Shown here: positions 1 to 6,583 of the stretch, piece by piece | Layout of the letters: every line of letters begins with the position of its first letter | Position numbering within the stretch: position 1 is the first letter of the stretch | Assembly (NCBI GenBank): GCA_017858295.1 | Contig: JAFMBU010000090.1 | Coordinates: 1 to 6,588 of the forward strand | Length of the DNA: 6,588 nt | Origin: Porticoccaceae bacterium | Lineage (GTDB): Bacteria > Pseudomonadota > Gammaproteobacteria > Pseudomonadales > Porticoccaceae | Reading direction: 5' to 3' | Translations under genes and position numbers: made by a program | Notes under the pieces: generated by a model | What the model was told of the DNA's origin: nothing | Database searches by the model: none | Seen by the model: the letters and a program-made list of their open reading frames with translations, nothing else

Positions 1-1867
1 AAGAGCCCTCAGCCTTTGGCTCCGACTTTTGCTCTTGAGGGAAACTGACAATCGGTTCCTGCTGCTCCTCTAAAAGAACCATTTCTTGAATAATTTCCTC
101 GGGCTCAGCATGTAAATCGGTATAGTCGGTCGCCGTTTTCTGCAAAGGTTGCTGCCCTGCTTGCTCTCCTCCTAGCAGAGAGAAAATACTCGCTTCTGCC
201 GCCACCAAAACCTCATCTTGTTTGACGTTATTATCAGCGGGAAATTGTTCGAGATAGTATTCAACAATGGTAATTGCATCGGCGAAGGTGTCTAGAGCAT
301 GCCATTCCACTTGGCGGCTATCTGCTGCAATAAGCTTTTCAACATAGCTTGCACAGCCAGCCACCACCGATGCCGCACGAGCCAATCCTATAATTTGCAG
401 AGCCCCTTGCAGCTGATGAAACATCTCTGGTACATGGCAGAGTAGCTGCAAATCCCACTGGGAATTTATAAACGCAACAACCGCTTCTTTGATACGTTCG
501 ATACCCGTGCGCGACTCGGCTAAAAGCACCTTACTGGCGCTGTCGAATTCAAATTGATTCTGTTGGCTATCCAAGTCTACTGTGCCTGAAAATTTGTCGG
601 GACTGGCAGCCCAAGTATTTAAGGCTAATTCTATTTCGGCGAGACTGTGAACTGCATTGGTAATATCCTGATCGTCGATTCCCGAGGCTTCCAGAGAAAA
701 CATTTGCTGTAATCTAGTGTCGACATTGGTCGTGGCATCACGCAGCTTTCCCTGACCCACCAGAGCAAGAGTGTCGGCCATGTTCGCGAGTACCGGTAGA
801 GCCTCTCTAACTTCGTCAGCAGAGAGTCCGCCCTCGATTGAAAACCTCTCCAGGGCAGAGCGCACGGTAGCCAATTCAGCCTGAATCGATACAACTAGAG
901 AGCGCACAACCAATGGATCGTGCTGCGGCACCAAGCGTCCATGATCGGGATTGAGAGTTCCAGTGGGGAAAGCCTCAGCGAGACTATATGTTTCCCAGAT
1001 AGACTCTAATACCTGAGTAGTGGGCTGAATGGTCGTAAGATAATAAAGCAGGTTCTTAAATAGCCCGCACTCGGGAGCACTGTATTCACCAAGCATAACT
1101 TCTTTGGCCTGGAGTTTTAGCTGGGTATCCAGAGTTCGAAAAAGCTTTTTCAGTGCGAGGCTAAATTTGATTTCACCAGAAGCCACTAACTTAATGGTTT
1201 CACCGGATACAGACCAGAGATTTTCTCTCCAGGTACCTTTTGAAAGCTCCACCATTCGCTGTAATACTTTCGCGAGATTGGAATAGTTAGCCGCTTTATC
1301 CTGGTCTTTTATTACTTTGATTAGGGACAACTGATAGACCTGACGCAGGCGTTTTATCATATCGCTGGTTGCGGAGTTGGGATCGACGGCGAGCTGATTT
1401 TCCGATTGATTTTTATACTTGGATATATCTGGTGAAAATAAACCTCCCTCAGAAACTAAGGAGTGTCCTTGGGCTGCGCGCAAGTCATTTAATAATAGAA
1501 TTAACGTCTCAGGACGGTCTTCGCGATTCGATAATATCTGTCGAAGGTAGATTGGTAGTTTGACAATCGCCTGAACTAAAATTTCACAGGCTTCATTAAT
1601 ATTGGAAACTTTTTTGTCAATAATGGCCTGAGTTAAAGCCTCCATTTCTTCAACTAAAAAAATGCATCCCTCATATTCTAGGATTTTAAATGGACCGGTT
1701 ATTTGATGCAGGTGGCCCAAACAAAAACGTATTTTTGTTTCATCGCTATTGTTCTGAGTGAACGCTTCCAACTCACTAAAGGCTGCATCCAGACTACTTT
1801 CAATTTCTCCTACTAGCCATTCAAGCCCGGTGAATGTTTTGATTCTTTTTATTTGAACCTCGCTCAT
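1..1867 (-). CDS. chpA: ChpA (PilL-type) CheA-like hybrid histidine kinase, N-terminal part only
   Basis: This is the first 622 codons of a gene that leaves the window at its left edge; the frame is open throughout. Full ChpA proteins exceed 1,500 residues and carry several Hpt domains, a CheA-type kinase, a CheW-like domain and a receiver; only the N-terminal, FimL-like part is here. Residues about 12-110 form a first Hpt-like helical unit with H54 in HLHQITGPFKIL. The middle, including LFKNLLYY at 269-276, resembles the FimL/ChpA N-terminal region. Residues about 443-542 form a second Hpt-like unit with H484 in FHQLQGALQII and ending in EYYLEQF. Residues 568-622 are a Glu/Gln-rich linker, as is usual between ChpA Hpt units. 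The ATG overlaps the pilK stop as ATGA and has AGGGAG 7 nt upstream, so translation is probably coupled to pilK. The protein is cytoplasmic and should phosphorylate PilG and PilH. The family assignment rests on remembered resemblance and operon position, because the kinase domain itself is not visible. Confidence 0.9.
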   Translation of the reverse strand, partial: MSEVQIKRIKTFTGLEWLVGEIESSLDAAFSELEAFTQNNSDETKIRFCLGHLHQITGPFKILEYEGCIFLVEEMEALTQAIIDKKVSNINEACEILVQAIVKLPIYLRQILSNREDRPETLILLLNDLRAAQGHSLVSEGGLFSPDISKYKNQSENQLAVDPNSATSDMIKRLRQVYQLSLIKVIKDQDKAANYSNLAKVLQRMVELSKGTWRENLWSVSGETIKLVASGEIKFSLALKKLFRTLDTQLKLQAKEVMLGEYSAPECGLFKNLLYYLTTIQPTTQVLESIWETYSLAEAFPTGTLNPDHGRLVPQHDPLVVRSLVVSIQAELATVRSALERFSIEGGLSADEVREALPVLANMADTLALVGQGKLRDATTNVDTRLQQMFSLEASGIDDQDITNAVHSLAEIELALNTWAASPDKFSGTVDLDSQQNQFEFDSASKVLLAESRTGIERIKEAVVAFINSQWDLQLLCHVPEMFHQLQGALQIIGLARAASVVAGCASYVEKLIAADSRQVEWHALDTFADAITIVEYYLEQFPADNNVKQDEVLVAAEASIFSLLGGEQAGQQPLQKTATDYTDLHAEPEEIIQEMVLLEEQQEPIVSFPQEQKSEPKAEGS

Positions 1868-2748
1868 AGAGCTTCTCCCTGTTCAACGGTCTTAACTTTT
1901 GTGTATGCCTGAACAACGCGCGGCGCAACTCGCGCAAATCCCTCGGGCATCCAATTTGCCAATTCGCCTAGTCCCAACATAAGGCAACCGCGATTATCCA
2001 AATGATCGGTTAATTGATTAACCAGTTCCCGGCGCTTCCAGCGGCGAAAATATATCAACATGTTCTGACAATAAATAAGATGTATTTTGCGTCCTATTAA
2101 AGGGGATTTGTCGGCCAGTATATTGCTCGTCAAAAAACAGACTCGGCGCCTTAAATCCGCTTTTACTCGCCATAGCTGCGCTCCGACTTGGTCGAAATAA
2201 TCCGCTCTTGTAGACTCATCAACCGCATTCATTTTTGCTCCGCGATAGATACCGCGCCGGGCTTGAAAGATCGCCTCATTGCTGATGTCAGTGCCGATAA
2301 TGCCAAAGCCCTTTACAGATCCTACTTGACGCATAGCTCGGTCAACAGTTATCGCCAGTGAGTAGGCCTCCTCGCCAGTTGAACAACCGAGACTCCAGAC
2401 CCACAGCGGACCGACAAAGTCAGGGTTAGTAATGGTCTCTTTAACCCACTGGGCAACATAATCAAATGAGGGACCATGTCGAAAGAAGCTTGTCTCCTTA
2501 ACCAGCAATCTATCGACCAGTCCACTCCACTCCTCGGCGCCTCTAGTGACATCCAGAGCTTGGGTTAGATATTCGTCAACATCGAGAAGATTTAATTCGC
2601 GCATTCTTCGGTTGAGCAAGAGCCCTAAGGCGTGCTCACGATCAGCGGTAATCTGCACACCTGTGCGCTCTTCGATAGCAGTCTTCCAGATATCGAAATA
2701 TCCGAATTCACTACTCTCAAGGAGCGCCTGCCCTGCTTTGATGGCCAC
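1864..2748 (-). CDS. pilK: PilK, CheR-type chemoreceptor glutamate O-methyltransferase
   Basis: This 294-residue protein should transfer methyl groups from S-adenosylmethionine to glutamates of the receptor PilJ, giving adaptation in the Pil-Chp pathway. Residues about 15-85 are the small helical CheR N-terminal domain. The catalytic domain follows, with KETSFFR at 84-90, the SAM-binding loop GCSTGEE at 121-127, GTDIS at 152-156 and CQNMLIYF at 227-234. Classical CheR enzymes have CRNV(L/M)IYF in the last motif and usually N-E-T in the first; the Q and K here may be PilK-type variants. Length matches known PilK (about 290). The start is GTG: a TAG lies immediately upstream in frame, so no earlier start exists, and the next in-frame Met is residue 49, inside the conserved domain. 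AGGG sits 8 nt before the GTG. The gene begins 30 nt after pilJ and its last 4 nt overlap chpA. Confidence 0.92.
   Translation of the reverse strand: MAIKAGQALLESSEFGYFDIWKTAIEERTGVQITADREHALGLLLNRRMRELNLLDVDEYLTQALDVTRGAEEWSGLVDRLLVKETSFFRHGPSFDYVAQWVKETITNPDFVGPLWVWSLGCSTGEEAYSLAITVDRAMRQVGSVKGFGIIGTDISNEAIFQARRGIYRGAKMNAVDESTRADYFDQVGAQLWRVKADLRRRVCFLTSNILADKSPLIGRKIHLIYCQNMLIYFRRWKRRELVNQLTDHLDNRGCLMLGLGELANWMPEGFARVAPRVVQAYTKVKTVEQGEAL
1875..1880 (-). promoter_or_regulatory. Ribosome-binding site of chpA inside pilK
   Basis: AGGGAG ends 7 nt before the chpA ATG and lies within the last codons of pilK. Together with the ATGA stop/start overlap it supports this chpA start and coupled translation. 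Confidence 0.7.
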
Positions 2749-2756
2749 CTAATAAG

Positions 2757-2760
2757 CCCT
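2757..2760 (-). promoter_or_regulatory. Ribosome-binding site supporting the GTG start of pilK
   Basis: AGGG lies 8 nt before the GTG, and the codon directly before the GTG is TAG. This GTG is therefore the first possible start in the frame. Confidence 0.5.
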
Positions 2761-2778
2761 ATTTAGTCGACTATTGGT

Positions 2779-5103
2779 CTACGTCTTTTTACTCTCCTCG
2801 TCGCTAAGCATGGCTTCGATTTCAGCCTCAAACTCCTCTAGATGTAAAAGCTCCTCGGGGTCTTCGGCATCGACCTCAATATCTTCATTGAAGTGCTGGT
2901 CAATATCGGCATTGGCAACAAAATCAAGGTTCAGGCGATCGTCATCAGTGCTGGCAATGGACTCCCCATTCACTGCCTCAGCTTGATCGGATTCGGTGTC
3001 AGTGGCGACGGCAAACATGGCTCCCAGCTGATCATCATCGAGCTCTTTTTCGGCTTCGGAAGCTATATTCTGTTGCTCATTAGGGGCTTCATCTTTACTT
3101 GTATCGGGAAGAATAAATCCACTTACTGAGTGCTTCATTTCCACAGCCATCTCTGCCAGCTCCCCAATAGATGTAGCAGTATCATTGGTGCCAGATAGAG
3201 TTTGTGAGGTGATTTCTTGTATTACATTCATAGTGTTGGAAATATGCGCAGAGGTGGTGGCCTGATGTTTTGCCGCTTCTGAGATATCCTGAATCAACTC
3301 TGCCAGATTGGTTGATACAGTTTCAATTTCTTCCAGGGCTATACCCGCACTGTGGGCCAGCTCAGCACCTTTAACCACTTCGGCGGTGGTCTGCTCCATG
3401 GAGCTTACTGCCTCATTGGTATCGTTCTGAATGGTTTTTACCAATCCGGCGATCTGCTTGGTGGCTGTGGCCGAGCGCTCAGCAAGTCGCTGCACCTCAT
3501 CGGCTACAACCGCAAAACCGCGACCGGCTTCACCAGCCATAGCTGCCTGAATCGCCGCGTTTAGAGCGAGAATATTGGTCTGTTCTGCAATCTCATTAAT
3601 CAGCGAAACTATATCGCCAATTTCTTGGGAGCTTTCACCCAGGCGTTTAATCCGCTTCGAGGTGTCTTGGATCTGCTCGCGAATCGTATCCATACCCTCA
3701 ATAGTATTGCGTACAACCTGAGAACCATTTTTAGCGATGGATACAGATCGTTCCGCAACCGCCGCTGACTCTGCAGAGTTGGATGAGACCTGATCAATAG
3801 TGATGGCCATTTCATTAATTGCCGCTGATACACCGGCAATTTCTTGAGCCTGATGTTCGGCGCTTTCTGCCAGCTGCAGTGATGTTGCGCGGGTCGCATC
3901 GGCAGATCCGGTTAGCTTTGCCGAGGAGCTAGCAACATTTTCCACCAGACTTCTGAGCTCGCCGATAGCGAAGTTAATCGAGTCGGCAATAGTCCCTGTA
4001 AAGTCTGCTGTCACCGTGGCTTCCGCAGTCAAATCACCGTCTGCCAGATCCGAGATATCATCCAATAATTGTAAAATCGCCTGCTGGTTTTTATCTTTAG
4101 TCTGCTCAGATTCGATCAGATTGCGACGGGTGGCTCTAAAATTAATAAAACCTAAAATTACCAGAGCAGTAAAGAATCCGGCGATAGCCGATAGACTCGT
4201 CAAATCATTAAAAAGTCGCTGCTCCGAATCGGCGAGATCCGCCACAGTGTTATCTAGATTGTCGAGTTGCGTTAGCAGAACTGGCACATCCGCTAGCAGC
4301 GCTTCCGCGGACTGGCGTGCGGTGGAGAGGTCATTAGCCGAGTTATAGATCCGGTCAATATCGTTGGCGACCACATCAAATGATTGCTGAATTTGCTCAA
4401 TACTTGCCAGGGCTTCCTTGTTGGTCACCTTGGTTATGCCGAGAATAAAGTTGCCATTTTTCATTGAATCCAGAGTGTCACGAAACACATTGGAATCCCC
4501 TTTAAACTGATCAGCCGCCACGTTTGCATCCCCGCTAGCGAGGATCATCTTATCGATATTGCGACCAATGCGCTCAATCAACCAGAGCTGTTCCTGAGCA
4601 ATCGCTATCTGCCCAGCAGGGGCAGACTGGGCGATGAGAGCGTCTACAACCTGACCGGCGTTATCCTGTACCTGGGGTAGGGTTTCATTGAGCTTTCGTG
4701 CAACAGTAGAAACAAAGATAACCGTCTCACGACTATCAGCTAACTGATTTAATTCCTCTTGCACCTTGCCCCAACTGTCGGCGACAAATTTAATTTGCGT
4801 GGGTGAAATTTCACCCTGTTTTTTGAGGCGTTGCTGCAATGTTTTCCAGCCGCGCTCCATCTCAGTGGTCAAGCCAGTTAGAGAATCAAACGCCTCCTCT
4901 CGCGCCGCCCCAGCATCGTCAGCTAGCTTGGTAATTCGCAGCGCTTTAATGCGCAGATTGGCGATACTTTGGATATTGGTTTGATCGTTTTTTGCCTGCC
5001 GGTTAACTTCAACAATGCTATATGCCGCAATACCTATACAGATTATTCCCAGTGCGATAATTAAGCTGCGAAAAAGCGATCCTTTGCCAGTAGTTGTAGT
5101 CAT
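2779..5103 (-). CDS. pilJ: PilJ, methyl-accepting chemoreceptor of the type IV pilus Chp pathway
   Basis: This 774-residue inner-membrane receptor feeds signals to PilI and ChpA. A short cytoplasmic N-terminus leads to TM1 (about 9-31), a helical periplasmic region (about 32-302) expected to hold the paired PilJ sensor domains, TM2 (about 303-322), a HAMP-like segment to about 390, and a coiled-coil signalling domain to about 665. The hairpin tip lies at about 498-545 and includes EQTNILALNAAIQAAMAGEA, followed by GRGFAVVADEV; IQAAM instead of the usual IEAAR is typical of PilJ. After SGFILP, where P. aeruginosa PilJ (682 aa) ends, comes an extra acidic tail of about 104 residues. The chosen start is the ATG at 5103, which has GGAGG 5 nt upstream. 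The in-frame ATG at 5115 would add four residues (MEDY) but overlaps that GGAGG and has no ribosome-binding site of its own. The gene lies 75 nt after pilI and 30 nt before pilK. Confidence 0.95.
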   Translation of the reverse strand: MTTTTGKGSLFRSLIIALGIICIGIAAYSIVEVNRQAKNDQTNIQSIANLRIKALRITKLADDAGAAREEAFDSLTGLTTEMERGWKTLQQRLKKQGEISPTQIKFVADSWGKVQEELNQLADSRETVIFVSTVARKLNETLPQVQDNAGQVVDALIAQSAPAGQIAIAQEQLWLIERIGRNIDKMILASGDANVAADQFKGDSNVFRDTLDSMKNGNFILGITKVTNKEALASIEQIQQSFDVVANDIDRIYNSANDLSTARQSAEALLADVPVLLTQLDNLDNTVADLADSEQRLFNDLTSLSAIAGFFTALVILGFINFRATRRNLIESEQTKDKNQQAILQLLDDISDLADGDLTAEATVTADFTGTIADSINFAIGELRSLVENVASSSAKLTGSADATRATSLQLAESAEHQAQEIAGVSAAINEMAITIDQVSSNSAESAAVAERSVSIAKNGSQVVRNTIEGMDTIREQIQDTSKRIKRLGESSQEIGDIVSLINEIAEQTNILALNAAIQAAMAGEAGRGFAVVADEVQRLAERSATATKQIAGLVKTIQNDTNEAVSSMEQTTAEVVKGAELAHSAGIALEEIETVSTNLAELIQDISEAAKHQATTSAHISNTMNVIQEITSQTLSGTNDTATSIGELAEMAVEMKHSVSGFILPDTSKDEAPNEQQNIASEAEKELDDDQLGAMFAVATDTESDQAEAVNGESIASTDDDRLNLDFVANADIDQHFNEDIEVDAEDPEELLHLEEFEAEIEAMLSDEESKKT

Positions 5104-5178
5104 ATAATCCTCCATGTTTATTCTGTATTGCAGTTACTTTTTCAAGTTACACAACGCATAAGTCGCAATTTTAAAATC
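5104..5178 (-). other. pilI-pilJ intergenic spacer
   Basis: At 75 nt this is the widest gap inside the operon. It holds a 10-bp palindrome ATTTTAAAAT (5168-5177) directly after the pilI stop, and a direct repeat AGTTAC at 5132-5137 and 5145-5150. A weak minus-strand stem ACTT-GAAA-AAGT lies between them. There is no GC-rich hairpin followed by a T-run, so a terminator is unlikely and transcription probably continues into pilJ. Confidence 0.5.
5109..5113 (-). promoter_or_regulatory. Strong ribosome-binding site of pilJ (GGAGG)
   Basis: GGAGG lies 5 nt before the ATG at 5103 and is the best Shine-Dalgarno match in the window. It overlaps the upstream in-frame ATG at 5115 (ATGGAGG), so it decides the pilJ start in favour of 5103. 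Confidence 0.75.
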
Positions 5179-5712
5179 CTAAATAGCGACACTCATAAAC
5201 TGATCGTCCTCAATCAGTTTGCGGGCACAAAAAAGCGTCAGTGATTGCTCTCCCTCGACAAAGACTCCGTCGGTAAAGCTGGCCATTGGGCACTGACTAG
5301 GTGTTGGTTTATGCTGATTCATAGGAAGGGATTTAATTCCCTGCACCGCATCCACCGCCACTCCCACATAGACATTATTAATATCCAGCACCAACACGCG
5401 CCGATCCCGCACCGCGCTGGTTAAGCTACCACCGAGAAATGCAGCTAGGTCAATAATCGGGAGTAGGCGGCCCCTTACATTCGCCAGACCTGTGACCCAT
5501 GATTTTACGCGGGGTAATTTTGTCGACTCGGGGAGCTCAAGTATCTCACTCACCTCATTTAACGGAATCAGGTAGTTATGGCCCAACAGACTAAAGGCGA
5601 TTAACTTGCGCGCCTCAACGATCTGTTTTTGCGCGGGCAGACCATAGACCGACTCGCTGAACCGACTGGCGACACTGCTTATGGCTGAAAACAGTTGTTT
5701 TACTTTAGACAC
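5179..5712 (-). CDS. pilI: PilI, CheW-type adaptor protein
   Basis: This 177-residue cytoplasmic scaffold should couple the receptor PilJ to the kinase ChpA. A CheW-like beta-barrel domain covers about residues 36-170. Signature segments are AFSLLGHNYLIPLNEVSEIL near 39-58 and NVRGRLLPIIDL at 78-89, the conserved CheW core next to the receptor/kinase contact surface. Length matches P. aeruginosa PilI (about 178). About 35 residues precede the domain. The start is GTG: an in-frame TAA lies 27 nt upstream with no ATG, GTG or TTG codon in between, and the next in-frame Met is residue 131. AGGA lies 9 nt before the GTG and overlaps the pilH stop codon (TAGGA), so translation probably depends on ribosomes finishing pilH 11 nt away. 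Position between pilH and pilJ fits PilI rather than a ChpC-type CheW. Confidence 0.92.
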   Translation of the reverse strand: MSKVKQLFSAISSVASRFSESVYGLPAQKQIVEARKLIAFSLLGHNYLIPLNEVSEILELPESTKLPRVKSWVTGLANVRGRLLPIIDLAAFLGGSLTSAVRDRRVLVLDINNVYVGVAVDAVQGIKSLPMNQHKPTPSQCPMASFTDGVFVEGEQSLTLFCARKLIEDDQFMSVAI

Positions 5713-5721
5713 AGGGCAAGG

Positions 5722-5725
5722 TCCT
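5722..5725 (-). promoter_or_regulatory. Ribosome-binding site of pilI overlapping the pilH stop
   Basis: AGGA lies 9 nt before the GTG of pilI and shares two bases with the TAG stop of pilH. The arrangement suggests translational coupling of the adaptor to the response regulator. Confidence 0.5.
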
Positions 5726-6086
5726 AATTTAGGACGTTAGTGATTGCAGACACTAGCTGGTTCTCATCTATCGGCTTGACGAGATAGGCCTTGGCACCTT
5801 GGCGCTCACCCCAGACTTGATCCGCCTGCTGATTTTTGGCAGTTACTATAATAACTGGGATATGCTGGGTCTCCTTGCCACGACTAAGCTGTCGAGTTGC
5901 CTGAAAACCATTTAATCCAGGCATGACTATATCCATCAAAACCACATCTGGCTGCTCATCTCGCGCCAGATTAAGCCCCTGCTCACCAGAATCTGCAGAG
6001 ATCACAGAAAATCCATTGCGCTCAAGAATATTGGCCAACTTGTATGTTTCCGTGGGAGAGTCATCCACAATCAATATTTTTGCCAT
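5724..6086 (-). CDS. pilH: PilH, single-domain response regulator
   Basis: This 120-residue CheY-like receiver has no output domain. The acidic pocket is D8-D9 (ILIVDDS), the phosphoacceptor is D52 in VVLMDIVMPGLNG, the switch threonine is T82 (IIVTAKN), and the conserved lysine is K104 (YLVKPID), so the protein should be phosphorylatable. In P. aeruginosa, PilH receives phosphate from ChpA and favours pilus retraction, or drains phosphate from the pathway. The ATG has AGAGG 8 nt upstream. The gene starts 20 nt after pilG and ends 11 nt before pilI. The choice between PilH and PilG rests on gene order, length (P. aeruginosa PilH is 121 aa, with D52) and the VVLMDIVMPGLNGFQ segment. Confidence 0.93.
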   Translation of the reverse strand: MAKILIVDDSPTETYKLANILERNGFSVISADSGEQGLNLARDEQPDVVLMDIVMPGLNGFQATRQLSRGKETQHIPVIIVTAKNQQADQVWGERQGAKAYLVKPIDENQLVSAITNVLN

Positions 6087-6094
6087 TTGATAAA

Positions 6095-6099
6095 CCTCT
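6095..6099 (-). promoter_or_regulatory. Ribosome-binding site of pilH
   Basis: AGAGG lies 8 nt before the pilH ATG, inside the 20-nt gap after pilG, and confirms the pilH start. Confidence 0.6.
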
Positions 6100-6106
6100 A
6101 GATCCT

Positions 6107-6487
6107 TTAGTTAGTTTGGGTATGTTTTTCTAATACATCGAGTAATTCTGCGCGACCAAAAGGCTTGGTCAGATAGTCGTCAGCGCCGACTATACGGCCT
6201 TTGGCCTTGTCAAAAAGACCGTCTTTGCTCGACAGCATAATCACTGGAGTAGATTTATAATCGGGATTGTTTTTGATCAGTGCGCAGGTTTGATAGCCGT
6301 CGAGACGCGGCATCATGATGTCGATAAAAATGACATCTGGCTTGATATCAACGATTTTCGACAGGGAATCGAAACCGTCTGACGCTGTTGAAACATCACA
6401 GCCAGCTTTTGCCAGCAACGTTTCCGCAGTGCGTCTTATTGTATTGCTGTCATCTATGACGAGCACTTTAAGGCCCTGAACATCCAT
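6107..6487 (-). CDS. pilG: PilG, single-domain response regulator
   Basis: This 126-residue CheY-like receiver is the first gene of the operon. It has the acidic pair D12-D13 (VLVIDDSNTIRRTAE), phosphoacceptor D56 in VIFIDIMMPRLDG, switch serine at 86/87 (IMLSSKDG) and lysine K108 (YLTKPFG). In P. aeruginosa, PilG is phosphorylated by ChpA and promotes pilus extension through PilB, and also supports cAMP production with FimL/FimV/CyaB; that role is transferred here by family and position. The SSKDGLFDKAKGRIVGADDY stretch is characteristic of PilG. The ATG has only a weak ribosome-binding site, GGTG 5 nt upstream. An ATG 11 nt upstream (6498) is out of frame. Confidence 0.93.
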   Translation of the reverse strand: MDVQGLKVLVIDDSNTIRRTAETLLAKAGCDVSTASDGFDSLSKIVDIKPDVIFIDIMMPRLDGYQTCALIKNNPDYKSTPVIMLSSKDGLFDKAKGRIVGADDYLTKPFGRAELLDVLEKHTQTN

Positions 6488-6506
6488 ATTTTCACCATTG
6501 TAAAAC

Positions 6507-6542
6507 CACTTAACGCCTTAAGTACCGCCAACTTCACTTAAG
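6507..6542. repeat. Short CTTAA repeats upstream of pilG
   Basis: CACTTAA occurs at 6507-6513 and again at 6535-6541, with a related GCCTTAA at 6515-6521. Two perfect CTTAAG palindromes (6517-6522 and 6537-6542) start exactly 20 bp apart, about two helical turns. This could be a regulator-binding cluster between the candidate promoter and pilG, or chance in AT-rich DNA. Confidence 0.3.
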
Positions 6543-6561
6543 TTATGGAATTTTAAACACA

Positions 6562-6583
6562 CTTGTAATATATAATCCACAAG
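6562..6583. repeat. Inverted repeat CTTGT-N12-ACAAG near the right edge
   Basis: CTTGT (6562-6566) and ACAAG (6579-6583) are perfect inverted arms around a 12-nt AT-rich centre that includes the plus-strand TATAAT. The spacing of arms around a promoter-like core resembles an operator, but 5-bp arms can arise by chance. Confidence 0.25.

Noticed and set aside
631..894. An 87-codon minus-strand ORF inside chpA.
   Set aside because: The chpA frame is open and family-like across the same bases, so this is an out-of-frame shadow.
3609..3899. A 96-codon minus-strand ORF in another frame of pilJ.
   Set aside because: It lies wholly inside the conserved signalling domain of pilJ and its composition is that of a shifted reading frame.
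4016..4348. A 110-codon plus-strand ORF opposite pilJ.
   Set aside because: It is antisense to the conserved TM2/HAMP region of pilJ, is Ser/Arg-rich as expected from a shadow frame, and has no recognisable domain.
5117..5145. Internal promoter for pilJ: TTGAAA, 17 nt, AATAAA on the minus strand.
   Set aside because: The transcript would begin near 5110, inside the GGAGG of pilJ, and would lose the ribosome-binding site. The match is probably chance.
5168..5177. ATTTTAAAAT palindrome after pilI as a terminator.
   Set aside because: It is all AT with no loop or GC stem and no following T-run, so it would not form a stable intrinsic terminator.
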